Position numbers and translations under genes: made by a program. Of a DNA stretch of 64,000 nt, positions 8,998-17,576 are shown one piece after another. Origin of the DNA: Streptomyces phaeofaciens (GTDB taxonomy: Bacteria > Actinomycetota > Actinomycetes > Streptomycetales > Streptomycetaceae); NCBI RefSeq assembly GCF_014648915.1, contig NZ_BMSA01000008.1, forward strand, positions 124,001 through 188,000, written 5' to 3'. Every line of letters starts with the position of its first letter. Positions within the stretch are counted from its first letter, which is position 1. The notes under the pieces are model-generated. The model saw only the letters and a program-made list of their open reading frames with translations, made no database searches and was not told the origin of the DNA.

Positions 8998-8998
8998 C

Positions 8999-11167
8999 GT
9001 GATGGCCGAGGACCGGATCCTGCGGGTGCGGGCGCTGCTCGACGGGGTGCGGGCCCAGGGACGCACCGCGCTCACCGCGCCCGAGGGCAAGGTGATCGCC
9101 GACGCGTACGGGATCGCCGTACCGGGTGAGGAGCTGGCGGTCGACGTCGAGGAGGCCGTGGCGTACGCGGCGCGGTTCGGCGGGCCGGTGGTGATGAAGA
9201 TCGTCTCGCCGGACATCCTGCACAAGACCGACGCCGGTGGGGTGGTCGTGGGCGTCGAGGGCGCGGCCGACGTACGGGCCGCGTTCCACCGGATCGTGCA
9301 GAACGCGCGCGCCTACGACGCCGGGGCGCGGATCGCGGGCGTGCAGATCCAGGAGCTGCTGCCGAAGGGGCAGGAGGTCATCGTCGGGGCGGTCACCGAT
9401 CCGACGTTCGGGAAGGTGGTGGCGTTCGGGCTCGGCGGGGTGCTCGTCGAGGTGCTCAAGGACGTCACCTTCCGGCTGGCGCCGGTGGACGCCGACGAGG
9501 CGCTGTCCATGCTCGACTCGATCCGCTCCGCGGAGATCCTGCGCGGGGTGCGGGGACAGGCCGGGGTGGACCGGTGGGCGGTGGCCGAGCAGATCCGCCG
9601 GGTGTCCCAACTGGTCGCGGACTTCCCGGAGATCGCCGAGGTGGACCTCAACCCGGTGATCGCGACGCCCGAAGGCGCGGTGGCCGCCGACATCCGGGTG
9701 ATCCTCGCCGAGTCGCAGCCCCCGCCGCGTCGCACCTACACCCGCGACGAGATCCTCACCTCGATGCGCAGGCTGATGCAGCCCGCGTCGGTCGCCGTGA
9801 TCGGTGCCTCCAACGAGCCGGGCAAGATCGGCAATTCGGTGATGCGCAACCTGATCGACGGCGGTTTCGCCGGCGACATCCATCCGGTGAACACCCGGGC
9901 CGATGACATCCAGGGCCGCAAGGCGTACAAGAGTGTCACCGACGTTCCCGGTGAGGTGGATGTGGCGGTCTTCGCGATCCCCGCCAAGTTCGTGGCCTCG
10001 GCCCTGGAGGAGGTGGGACGCAAGGGGATCCCCAACGCCGTACTCATCCCCTCCGGTTTCGCGGAGACCGGGGAGCACGAGCTCCAGGCGGAGATCGTGG
10101 CCGTCGCCGAGCGGTACGGGACCCGGCTCCTCGGCCCCAACATCTACGGCTACTACTCGACCTGGCAGGACCTGTGCGCCACGTTCTGCACGCCGTACGA
10201 CGTCAAGGGCGGGGTGGCGCTGACCTCGCAGTCGGGCGGCATCGGGATGGCCATCCTGGGTTTCGCGCGGACCACGAAGACGGGCGTTTCGGCGATCGTC
10301 GGGCTCGGCAACAAGTCGGACCTGGACGAGGACGACCTGCTGACCTGGTTCGGCGAGGACCCGCACACCCAGTGCATCGCGATGCACCTGGAGGACCTCA
10401 AGGACGGGCGCGCGTTCGTGGCCGCCGCGCGGGAGACCGTCCCCAAGAAGCCGGTGGTGGTCCTCAAGGCGGGGCGTACGGCGGCGGGCGCGAAGGCCGC
10501 CGGCTCGCACACCGGGGCGCTCGCGGGCGACGACGCGGTGTACGACGACATCCTGCGCCAGGCGGGCGTCATCCGGGCGCCCGGGCTGAACGACATGCTG
10601 GAGTACGCGCGCGCGTTGCCGGTGCTGCCCGCCCCGAAGGGCGACAACGTCGTGATCATCACCGGCGCGGGCGGCAGCGGGGTGCTGCTGTCCGACGCGG
10701 TGACCGACAACGGCCTGACGCTGATGGAGATCCCGCCGGACCTGGACACGGCGTTCCGGGAGTTCATCCCGCCCTTCGGGGCCGCGGGCAACCCGGTCGA
10801 CATCACCGGGGGCGAGCCGCCGTCGACGTACGAGGCGACGATCCGGCTGGGTCTGGAGGATCCGCGGATCCACGCGCTCGTCCTCGGCTACTGGCACACC
10901 ATCGTCACTCCCCCGATGGTGTTCGCGGAGCTGACCGCGCGGGTGGTGGCCGAGTTCCGGGAGCGCGGCATCGAGAAGCCGGTGGTGGCGTCGCTCGCCG
11001 GGGACGTGGAGGTCGAGGAGGCCTGCCAGTACCTGTACGAGCGGGGGGTCGTGGCGTACCCGTACACGACCGAGCGGCCGGTGGCCGTGCTCGGCGCCAA
11101 GTACCGGTGGGCGCGGGCGGCGGGGATCCTGCCGCGGGCGGCCGGACCGTTGGGGGGCGGTTCATGA
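8999..11167 (+). CDS. NDP-forming acyl-CoA synthetase (fused beta-alpha)
   Basis: A 722-aa protein; the start may be the GTG at 8999 or the ATG at 9002. An ATP-grasp domain comes first (about 1-240, with VMKIVSPDILHKTDAGGV and the end block EVDLNPVIA). It is followed by the CoA-binding Rossmann domain (SVAVIGASNEPGKIGNSV) and succinyl-CoA-ligase-like domains with the phosphorylated-histidine segment GSHTGALAGDDAVYD near residue 504. This is the acetate-CoA ligase (ADP-forming) family with subunit order beta then alpha. It could activate oxalate or formate to prime the Frc cycle, or make ATP from formyl-CoA. The direction and substrate are inference. Confidence 0.85.
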   Translation: MMAEDRILRVRALLDGVRAQGRTALTAPEGKVIADAYGIAVPGEELAVDVEEAVAYAARFGGPVVMKIVSPDILHKTDAGGVVVGVEGAADVRAAFHRIVQNARAYDAGARIAGVQIQELLPKGQEVIVGAVTDPTFGKVVAFGLGGVLVEVLKDVTFRLAPVDADEALSMLDSIRSAEILRGVRGQAGVDRWAVAEQIRRVSQLVADFPEIAEVDLNPVIATPEGAVAADIRVILAESQPPPRRTYTRDEILTSMRRLMQPASVAVIGASNEPGKIGNSVMRNLIDGGFAGDIHPVNTRADDIQGRKAYKSVTDVPGEVDVAVFAIPAKFVASALEEVGRKGIPNAVLIPSGFAETGEHELQAEIVAVAERYGTRLLGPNIYGYYSTWQDLCATFCTPYDVKGGVALTSQSGGIGMAILGFARTTKTGVSAIVGLGNKSDLDEDDLLTWFGEDPHTQCIAMHLEDLKDGRAFVAAARETVPKKPVVVLKAGRTAAGAKAAGSHTGALAGDDAVYDDILRQAGVIRAPGLNDMLEYARALPVLPAPKGDNVVIITGAGGSGVLLSDAVTDNGLTLMEIPPDLDTAFREFIPPFGAAGNPVDITGGEPPSTYEATIRLGLEDPRIHALVLGYWHTIVTPPMVFAELTARVVAEFRERGIEKPVVASLAGDVEVEEACQYLYERGVVAYPYTTERPVAVLGAKYRWARAAGILPRAAGPLGGGS

Positions 11168-11289
11168 CCTAGCGCGAGGGGGCCGGCCGACGGGTGCGCG
11201 TCGGCCGGCCCCGGGACCCGTGCGCGCACGAAAGGCATTGGACAGGGGGCGCTGGCCAGAACTTTCGACGCAAGGGGTGCTACACAGAC

Positions 11290-12678
11290 ATGACAACCAC
11301 CGACTTCTCGACGTCCCTCCCCTACCGGGAGGTGACGGACCGCAACGGCCGCGTGTACCGGATCGGCGAGACCGACCGGGACATCATGGGGCGGCCACGC
11401 TGGACCATGGTGCTCTTCCCGTGGATGGGCATGCTGGGCATCAGTTCCTCGGAGTACGCGTTCACCTCGGCCGAGGACACGCTGCACGAGGCCCATCTGT
11501 GGAACAGCGGGCACATCTTCTGGCTGATGGGCGTCTGGGTGTTCTTCCAGGCGGCCGTCGCCTTCCCCGCCGGACAGCTGCGCGAGAGCGGCCGGCTCCC
11601 CGCGCGGTACGCGATGATGCTGGGTGCCGTGGGCACGGTCTGCGGCTACGTCTCGCTGGCGTTCGCGCCGCATGTGATCGTCGCCTACATCGGCTTCGGC
11701 ATGTTCAGCGGCATCGGCGCCGGTCTCGTCTACGCGACCTGCGTGAACATGGTCGGCAAGTGGTACCCGGAGCGCAAGGGCGGCAAGACCGGCCTGGTCA
11801 ACGGCGGTTTCGCCTATGGCTCGGTGCCCTTCGTGTTCCTCTTCACCTCGTACATGGACCTGAGCAACTACCAGAGCGTCCTGGTGATGGTGGGCCTCAT
11901 CTGCTGCTCGGTCGTCGCGGTCGCCGGCTGGTTCTTCAAGGACCCGCCGAAGAACTGGTGGCCCGCGCACGTCGACCCGCTGCGGATGACCGACGACCCG
12001 AAGATCCGCCGGGCGCTGGAGAAGAACCCGCCGGCGGCGAAGCAGTACACCCCGAGGGAGGCCGCCCGTACGCCCGTGCTGTGGATGATGTGGTTCTGTC
12101 TGCTGTGCACGGCCGGCATCAACATCTTCGGCATCGCCTTCCAGGTGCCGTTCGGCAAGGACATGGGCTTCGCGGGCGGGATCGTGGCAACGGCGATGTC
12201 CCTGAAGGCGATCGTCAACGGCACCGGGCGCGGGGTGATCGGCTGGATCTCCGACCGCTACGGCCGCCGCAACACGCTGATCATCGTCTGTATCGTGCTC
12301 GGCACCGCCCAGTTCGGCGTGCTGGTCTCGGGCCAGATGGGCAGCATGCCGTTCTTCCTGTTCTGCTCCATGGTCTCGGGCTTCGGCGGCGGCGCGATCT
12401 TCCCGCTGTTCGCCGCGATGACCGCGGACTACTTCGGCGAGAACAACAACGCCTCCAACTACGGCATGGTCTACAGCTCGAAGCTGATCTCGGGCCTGGT
12501 GGGCTCCGGGATGGGCGCGGTGGTGGTGAACGCGTGGGACTACGAGGGCGCGTTCGTCATCGCGGGCTCGATCGGGCTGGCCTCCGCCGTCCTGGCGCTG
12601 TTCCTCAAGGCCCCGGACCGGCCGAAGCCCCGGAGTGTCGTGCCCAACCCACAACCGCTCGGTGAGGAGACGGCGTGA
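11290..12678 (+). CDS. Oxalate/formate-type (OFA) MFS transporter
   Basis: A 462-aa protein starting MTTTDFSTSLP; an in-frame start 96 bases upstream gives a non-membrane extension and is rejected. About 12 membrane segments are visible, in two groups separated by a hydrophilic loop at about 215-260 (KDPPKNWWPAHVDPL). The loop and the conserved IGAGLVYATCVNMVGKWYPERKG block are typical of OFA carriers, as is the MFS signature GWISDRYGRRN. It would import oxalate, perhaps in exchange for formate, and follows the oxc-frc-ACS operon by 122 bases. Unlike the second carrier of this island, it has no small-subunit gene next to it. Confidence 0.85.
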   Translation: MTTTDFSTSLPYREVTDRNGRVYRIGETDRDIMGRPRWTMVLFPWMGMLGISSSEYAFTSAEDTLHEAHLWNSGHIFWLMGVWVFFQAAVAFPAGQLRESGRLPARYAMMLGAVGTVCGYVSLAFAPHVIVAYIGFGMFSGIGAGLVYATCVNMVGKWYPERKGGKTGLVNGGFAYGSVPFVFLFTSYMDLSNYQSVLVMVGLICCSVVAVAGWFFKDPPKNWWPAHVDPLRMTDDPKIRRALEKNPPAAKQYTPREAARTPVLWMMWFCLLCTAGINIFGIAFQVPFGKDMGFAGGIVATAMSLKAIVNGTGRGVIGWISDRYGRRNTLIIVCIVLGTAQFGVLVSGQMGSMPFFLFCSMVSGFGGGAIFPLFAAMTADYFGENNNASNYGMVYSSKLISGLVGSGMGAVVVNAWDYEGAFVIAGSIGLASAVLALFLKAPDRPKPRSVVPNPQPLGEETA

Positions 12679-12773
12679 CCTGACGGCGGGCGGCGCGCCG
12701 CCGCGGCGGCCCGGCCACGAGACGAGCGCTCCACCGGGCGCCCGGCCTCGCCCGGCGACCGGCCGAGCCCGCA

Positions 12774-12828
12774 CGCGCGTGTGGAGGCCCTCCCCCGTGG
12801 AACGCCGGGGAGGGCCCCCACGCGCGCG
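12774..12828. terminator. Bidirectional terminator between convergent transporter and GntR gene
   Basis: A 10-bp perfect stem (12786-12795 with 12807-12816) carries an 11-base loop. It is extended by a nearly perfect outer stem made of CGCGCGTGTGG and CCACGCGCGCG. It lies between the convergent stops at 12678 and 12868, where a terminator serving both genes is expected. There is no U-tract, as is usual in Streptomyces. Confidence 0.75.
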
Positions 12829-12867
12829 TAGGGCTCGTGGGGGCCGTCCCGGCGGTCTCTCGGAGTC

Positions 12868-13545
12868 TCAGTCCTTCGCCCGCGCGTGGTACGACCGCCG
12901 GGTGTGTTCCGTGTGCTCGCGCATGAGGTGGGTCGCGCGCTGTTCGTCGTGGTCGGCGATCGCCGTGATGAGGTCGCGGTGTTCGATCCAGGACTGGTGG
13001 CCGCGCTGGCGGGCTATCGGCGTGTAGTACCAGCGGACCCGGCGGTCGACCTGGGCCGCGAGTTCGGCGAGGACGGCGTTGCCGGCCAGTTCCATGATCT
13101 TGGCGTGGAAGTGGGCGTTGAGGGCCACGGCCGTGTCGACGTCGTCGCTCTCGACCGCCCGCATGCCCTGGGCCAGGATCTCCTCCAGGGCGGCGATGCC
13201 GGCCTCGTCCGTGTGCGCGGCGGCGAGCCGGGCGGCCTCGGCCTCCAACAGCGTACGGACGGTGAGGAGTTGGTCGGCCTCCTCCTCCGTCGGCTCGTGC
13301 ACGAACGCGCCCTGGGCGGGCCTGAGGTCCACCCAGCCCTCGGTGTTGAGCCGCTGGAGCGCCTCCCGCACCGGCTGCCGCGAGACGCCCAGATGCCCGG
13401 CCAGCTCGCTCTCCACGAGGTGCTGGCCGGGCTGGAGGGCCCGGGTGGTGATGAGTTCGAGCAGTGCCTCGTAGACACGGTCGCGCAGTGGTCCGGGCCG
13501 TTCGAGCTTGGGCACCGCACCCTGCGGCAGTCCTGTCGACAACAT
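12868..13545 (-). CDS. GntR-family (FCD domain) transcriptional regulator
   Basis: A 225-aa protein starting MLSTGLPQGAVPKLE, with AGGAGGGACC upstream of the ATG. Residues about 18-85 are a GntR winged helix (LRDRVYEALLELITT, then SELAGHLGVSRQPVREALQRLNTEGW). Residues about 90-215 are an all-helical FCD ligand-binding domain with metal-ligand-type residues in AVALNAHFHAKIMELAGN and WIEHRDLITAIADHD. FCD proteins usually respond to small organic acids. It sits among oxalate/formate genes, and an element resembling those before oxc/sucC and the FDH operon lies about 110 bases upstream of its own start. It is therefore the likely pathway repressor and may control itself. Confidence 0.88.
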   Translation of the reverse strand: MLSTGLPQGAVPKLERPGPLRDRVYEALLELITTRALQPGQHLVESELAGHLGVSRQPVREALQRLNTEGWVDLRPAQGAFVHEPTEEEADQLLTVRTLLEAEAARLAAAHTDEAGIAALEEILAQGMRAVESDDVDTAVALNAHFHAKIMELAGNAVLAELAAQVDRRVRWYYTPIARQRGHQSWIEHRDLITAIADHDEQRATHLMREHTEHTRRSYHARAKD

Positions 13546-13652
13546 CGGTCGGTCCCTCCTGGGCAGCACCGGGCAACCGCAGCCGGAAAGCCACGTGTTC
13601 GGCCGTACGCGGTGCGCGTCGGTGACGACGCACCGCCTCCAGCCGAGTATCG

Positions 13653-13671
13653 ATTGTCTTTCGTCTACAGT
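13653..13671 (-). promoter_or_regulatory. Putative operator upstream of the GntR gene
   Basis: On the minus strand this reads ACTGTAGACGAAAGACAAT. It shares the ACTGTA-NN-C core with the elements at 6012-6023 (ACTGTATGCAAT) and 16524-16535 (ACTGTAGACAAT). It lies about 110 bases upstream of the GntR start, consistent with autoregulation. The second arm is weak, so this is the least symmetrical of the three better sites. Confidence 0.45.
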
Positions 13672-13761
13672 CTACGGCGCACAGATGCCAGACGGGGTCG
13701 CAGTCGGCTCCGTCACACCGGCCCGCGCCCCGGTGGCCGCCCCCCGGGCGGCCTCGCCCGC

Positions 13762-14709
13762 TCAGGGGCAGCGCACGACCTGCCCGGCGTACGACAGGTT
13801 GCCGCCGAAGCCGAAGAGGAGCACCGGGTCGCCGGTGGAGACGACTCCCTGCTCGACGAGCTTGGAGAAGGCCAGCGGGATGCTGGCGGCGGAGGTGTTG
13901 CCCGACTCCGTGACGTCCCGGGCGACCACCGCGTTGACGGCACCGATCTTCTCCGCGAGGGGCTCGATGATCCGCAGGTTCGCCTGGTGCAGAACGACGG
14001 CCGCGAGGTCCGCCGGGACGAGGCCCGCCCGCTCGCAGGCCTGGCGGGCGAGCGGGGGCAGCTTCGTGGTGGCCCAGCGGTAGACGCTCTGCCCCTCCTG
14101 CGCGAACCGCGCCGGCTGCCCCTCGATGCGCACGGCGTTCCCCATCTCGGGCACCGATCCCCACAGCACGGGCGAGATCCCGGGCTCGGCGCCGTCCGGA
14201 CAGGCCTCGACGACGGCCGCCCCGGCCCCGTCGCCCACGAGCACACAGGTCGTGCGGTCGGTCCAGTCCGCCACCTCGGACATCTTGTCCGCGCCGATGA
14301 CCAGCGCCCGGGTCGCGGCGCCCGCCCGCACGGTGTGGTCGGCGGTGGCCAGCGCGTGGGTGAACCCGGCGCACACGACGTTGACGTCCATCGCGGCGGG
14401 GCTGGGGACGCCGAGGCGGGCGGCGACCCGGGCGGCCATGTTGGGCGAGCGGTCGACCGCCGTGGAGGTGGCGACCAGCACCAGGTCGATGTCCCCGGGC
14501 GTGAGGCCGGCCGCGGCGAGCGCCTTGGCGGCGGCGTGCGCGGCCAGCTCGTCCACGGGCTCGTCGGGTCCGGCGATGTGGCGGGTCCGGATGCCCACCC
14601 GGCTCCTGATCCACTCGTCACTGGTGTCGACCATGCCCGCCAGGTCCTCGTTGGTGAGCACCCTGGCGGGCTGGTAGTGGCCGACGGCGGCGATGCGCGA
14701 GCCGTTCAT
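13762..14709 (-). CDS. Beta-ketoacyl-ACP synthase III family protein (FabH-like)
   Basis: A 315-aa thiolase-fold protein. The KAS III triad is complete: cysteine in DVNVVCAGFTHAL (near 113), histidine in VVLHQANLRII (near 245) and asparagine in ESGNTSAASIPLA (near 274). The N-terminal TSDEWIRSRVGIRTRHIA block is characteristic of FabH. The family condenses an acyl-CoA primer with malonyl-ACP. It is not beside fabD/acpP/fabF, as the housekeeping fabH of Streptomyces is, but lies within the oxalate island on the same strand as the GntR gene and the second carrier. It may use an unusual acyl-CoA or be a thioesterase-like variant; its link to oxalate is unclear. Confidence 0.85.
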   Translation of the reverse strand: MNGSRIAAVGHYQPARVLTNEDLAGMVDTSDEWIRSRVGIRTRHIAGPDEPVDELAAHAAAKALAAAGLTPGDIDLVLVATSTAVDRSPNMAARVAARLGVPSPAAMDVNVVCAGFTHALATADHTVRAGAATRALVIGADKMSEVADWTDRTTCVLVGDGAGAAVVEACPDGAEPGISPVLWGSVPEMGNAVRIEGQPARFAQEGQSVYRWATTKLPPLARQACERAGLVPADLAAVVLHQANLRIIEPLAEKIGAVNAVVARDVTESGNTSAASIPLAFSKLVEQGVVSTGDPVLLFGFGGNLSYAGQVVRCP

Positions 14710-14905
14710 GGGGGGTCCCCCTCGTTGCCGTGGGTTGCGGGATCCACCAGTCTGATCAGTGACTCACGGGTACGAGGACAGGTGTTGCGACAGGAAACGG
14801 GCGCCGAGGTTGTCGGCTTCCCTCTATCCCTCGGACGCCCGGACACTTCCCGAACACCAGCCCACGAGCGGCGCGGACGAGGACGGCACGAACCGTCTCG
14901 GCCGG

Positions 14906-15043
14906 CTACCCGGTGAACAGCTTCGTGGCCTTCTGCACGAGCTCGTACAGCCCGTACGCCAGCGGCACGCCCACCCACAGCCAGGCGAACGCGATCAGCG
15001 GCCGCCGGTCAGGCGGACTCGGGCTGCTGTCGGGCTGCGACAT
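14906..15043 (-). CDS. MFS transporter small membrane subunit
   Basis: A 45-aa protein starting MSQPDSSPSPPDRR after a GGAG site, ending in a single membrane helix (LIAFAWLWVGVPLAYGLYELV) and the basic tail QKATKLFTG. Its start lies inside the 3' end of the OFA carrier gene, with 35 bases of overlap in another frame. This indicates coupled expression. Small single-helix proteins encoded directly after OFA-type MFS genes form a recognised group of putative small subunits. It is too short for ordinary ORF calling. Confidence 0.72.
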   Translation of the reverse strand: MSQPDSSPSPPDRRPLIAFAWLWVGVPLAYGLYELVQKATKLFTG

Positions 15044-16355
15044 CGGCGGTCTCCTTCGGGGCGGGGACATGGTGGCGGGCGTCGACGGGGCGGACCAGTT
15101 CGTTGGCGACGAAGCCGACGGCGAGCAGTCCGATCATGATGAGCAGGGAGAGGGAGTAGAGGTCCGCGCCGTGTTTCCCGGCCTCCTCCTGCCGGTCGGC
15201 GATCCAGTTGACGATCAGCGGGCCGAGCACTCCGGCCGTCGACCAGGCGGTGAGCAGCCGCCCGTGGATCGCGCCGACCTGGTAGGTCCCGAACAGGTCC
15301 TTCAGATAGGCGGGGATCGTGGCGAAGCCGCCGCCGTAGAAGGAGAGGATCACCAGGGCGCAGAGGATGAACAGCGGCTTGGAGGAGTCGCCGAGCAGGG
15401 CGATCAGCCCGTACATCACCGCGCCCACGCCGAGGTAGACCCGGTAGATGTTCTTGCGGCCGATCAGGTCGGAGGTGGAGGACCAGCCGATGCGCCCGGC
15501 CATGTTGGCCGCCGAGAGCAGGGCGACGAAGCCCGCGGAGGCCGTCAGGGAGACCGGGGTGGAGGTGTCGGCGAAGAAGTCCGTGATCATCGGGGCGGCC
15601 TTCTCCAGGATGCCGATGCCGGCGGTCACGTTCATGCAGAGGACCACCCACAGGCACCAGAACTGCGGGGTGCGCACCGCGGAGGCGGCCGAGACCTGTA
15701 CGCCGGTCGTGGCGGCCGGGCCGGTCTCGGGAGTGCCGTCGGCCGCCCCGGCCGGGCGCGGAACCCGCACCAGCAGCACGCCGAGCGTCATGAAGACCGC
15801 GTACGACAGGCCGTGGACGAGGAAGGCGAGCGCGATGCCGGAGTGGTCGGCGCCGAAGGACTCCAGCATCTGCGCCGACCAGGGCGAGGCGATGAGCGCG
15901 CCGCCGCCGAAGCCCATGATCGCGATGCCGGTGGCCATGCCGGGCCGGTCGGGGAACCACTTGATCAGTGTGGAGACGGGGGATATGTAGCCGATGCCGA
16001 GGCCGATGCCGCCCACGAAGCCGTAGCCGAGGACGATCAGCCAGTACTGCTCGCTGGCGGCGCCGAGCGCGGAGATCAGGAAGCCGGAGGAGAAGCAGAC
16101 CAGGGCGACGGTCATCGCCCAGCGCGGCCCGTTGCGCTCGACGAGCGTGCCGCCGAAGGCGGCGGACAGCCCGAGCATGACGATGGCGAGCTGGAAGGGC
16201 AGCGCGCTCTGGGTGCCGCTGAGGCCGAGCGAGGACTCCAGCGGGGGCTTGAAGACGGACCAGGCGTAGGCCTGGCCGATGGAGAGGTGGACCGAGAGGG
16301 CGGCCGGGGGGACGAGCCAGCGGCTCCAGCCGGCCGGTGCGACAGGGGGACTCAT
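15009..16355 (-). CDS. Second oxalate/formate-type (OFA) MFS transporter
   Basis: A 448-aa protein starting MSPPVAPAGWSRWL. It has about 12 membrane segments, the OFA block GLGIGYISPVSTLIKWFPDRPG and a central hydrophilic loop (VPRPAGAADGTPETG). It differs clearly from the carrier at 11290, so the island has two carriers, perhaps one for oxalate and one for formate or another acid. Its 3' end overlaps the 45-aa small subunit. A degenerate copy of the island operator is found at 16402-16421, about 47 bases upstream of the start. Confidence 0.85.
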   Translation of the reverse strand: MSPPVAPAGWSRWLVPPAALSVHLSIGQAYAWSVFKPPLESSLGLSGTQSALPFQLAIVMLGLSAAFGGTLVERNGPRWAMTVALVCFSSGFLISALGAASEQYWLIVLGYGFVGGIGLGIGYISPVSTLIKWFPDRPGMATGIAIMGFGGGALIASPWSAQMLESFGADHSGIALAFLVHGLSYAVFMTLGVLLVRVPRPAGAADGTPETGPAATTGVQVSAASAVRTPQFWCLWVVLCMNVTAGIGILEKAAPMITDFFADTSTPVSLTASAGFVALLSAANMAGRIGWSSTSDLIGRKNIYRVYLGVGAVMYGLIALLGDSSKPLFILCALVILSFYGGGFATIPAYLKDLFGTYQVGAIHGRLLTAWSTAGVLGPLIVNWIADRQEEAGKHGADLYSLSLLIMIGLLAVGFVANELVRPVDARHHVPAPKETADVAARQQPESA

Positions 16356-16401
16356 GAGTCCCGCACGGTAGGAAGGATCACCGGTGTTGAGAAGGCGGTG
16401 C

Positions 16402-16421
16402 GTCGACCGTATGCGGTGAGC
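16402..16421 (+). promoter_or_regulatory. Degenerate operator-like element before the second carrier
   Basis: The 20 bases match 15 of 20 positions of 6008-6027, beginning GTCGAC then CGTATGC. No clear left arm is present. It is placed between the divergent carrier and the FDH operon. It could be a weak second site or chance resemblance. Confidence 0.3.
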
Positions 16422-16520
16422 GGTATGCAGGCTGCGCCGAACGGTCGGACCGGCCGGTTTCCCGCCCCCGCCGCCGGCCGTGTGAGGCGGCGCTGCGCGA
16501 ACCCTTGCCGCCCTCACGGC

Positions 16521-16550
16521 CATACTGTAGACAATATTCAGTCGACAGAG
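16521..16550. promoter_or_regulatory. Palindromic operator upstream of the formate dehydrogenase operon
   Basis: CTGTAGAC (16525-16532) and GTCGACAG (16541-16548) form an 8-bp inverted repeat with one mismatch around an 8-bp spacer. This is the same 8-8-8 geometry as the site at 5996-6019. It contains ACTGTAGACAAT and TATTCAGTCGAC, both echoed in the oxc/sucC site. It ends 56 bases before the first gene of the operon. Confidence 0.6.
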
Positions 16551-16604
16551 TTCGACAGTGCGCCATCTCCGCGGTATCCCTCGACCGAACGGAGCTCCCT
16601 CGCC

Positions 16605-17576
16605 ATGAAAGTCGCAGTTCTCGGCGCCGGTGCGATCGGCGCCTACGTCGGCGCGGCGCTCCACCGCGCCGGCGCCGATGTGCATCTCGTCGCCCGTGGA
16701 CCGCATCTCGCGGCCATGAGGCGGGACGGGGTGCGGGTGCGCAGTCCGCGCGGTGACTTCACCGCCCGCGCCCACGCCACCGACGACCCGGCCGAGATCG
16801 GCCCGGTCGACTTCGTCTTCCTCGGCCTGAAGGCCCACTCGTACGCGGCGTGCGGGCCGCTGATCGAGCCTCTGCTGCACGACACCACCGCGGTGATCGC
16901 CGCCCAGAACGGCATCCCCTGGTGGTACTTCCACCGGCACGGCGGCCCCCACGACGGCCACCGCGTGGAGAGCGTGGACCCCGGCGGCGCGGTCAGCGCG
17001 GTGCTGGCGCCCGAACGGGCCGTCGGCTGCGTCGTCTACGCCGCCACCGAACTCGAAGCCCCGGGTGTCGTACGGCACCTGGAAGGCACCCGGTTCTCGA
17101 TCGGCGAGCCCGACCGCGGCGTCTCGGCGCGGTGCACGCGCTTCGGCGAGGCCATGAAGGCGGGCGGGCTCAAATGCCCGGTGGAGCCGGACCTGCGCAA
17201 CGACATCTGGCTCAAGCTGCTGGGCAACATCTCCTTCAACCCGATCAGCGCCCTGTCCCGGGCCACCATGCGGCAGATGTGCCTGCACGGCGGCACCCGG
17301 CAGGTCATCGAGACGATGATGCGCGAGACGCTCTCGGTCGCCGAGGCCCTCGGCTGCGAGGTGGGCGTCTCCATCGAACGCCGGCTCGCGGGCGCGGAGA
17401 AGGTCGGCGACCACCGCACCTCCACGCTCCAGGACCTGGAGCGCGGCAAGCCGCTCGAACTCGACGTACTCCTCGCGGCGGTCGTCGAGCTGGCGGGGAT
17501 CACCGGCGTCCAGGTGCCCACCCTGCGCACCGTGCACGCCATCTCGGACCTGCTCGCGCTGAGGAGCGCCGCATGA
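16605..17576 (+). CDS. Ketopantoate reductase (ApbA/PanE) family protein
   Basis: A 323-aa protein starting MKVAVLGAGAIGAYVGAALHRAG, an N-terminal NAD(P)-binding Rossmann domain with GAGAIG. The C-terminal helical domain has the conserved lysine and asparagine/serine region (NDIWLKLLGNISFNPISAL). The family reduces 2-oxo acids such as ketopantoate to 2-hydroxy acids. As the first gene of an FDH operon it more likely handles a pathway 2-oxo or hydroxy acid than serves pantothenate synthesis; that is inference. Its stop overlaps the start of a 21-codon reading frame leading into the formate dehydrogenase gene. Confidence 0.82.
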   Translation: MKVAVLGAGAIGAYVGAALHRAGADVHLVARGPHLAAMRRDGVRVRSPRGDFTARAHATDDPAEIGPVDFVFLGLKAHSYAACGPLIEPLLHDTTAVIAAQNGIPWWYFHRHGGPHDGHRVESVDPGGAVSAVLAPERAVGCVVYAATELEAPGVVRHLEGTRFSIGEPDRGVSARCTRFGEAMKAGGLKCPVEPDLRNDIWLKLLGNISFNPISALSRATMRQMCLHGGTRQVIETMMRETLSVAEALGCEVGVSIERRLAGAEKVGDHRTSTLQDLERGKPLELDVLLAAVVELAGITGVQVPTLRTVHAISDLLALRSAA

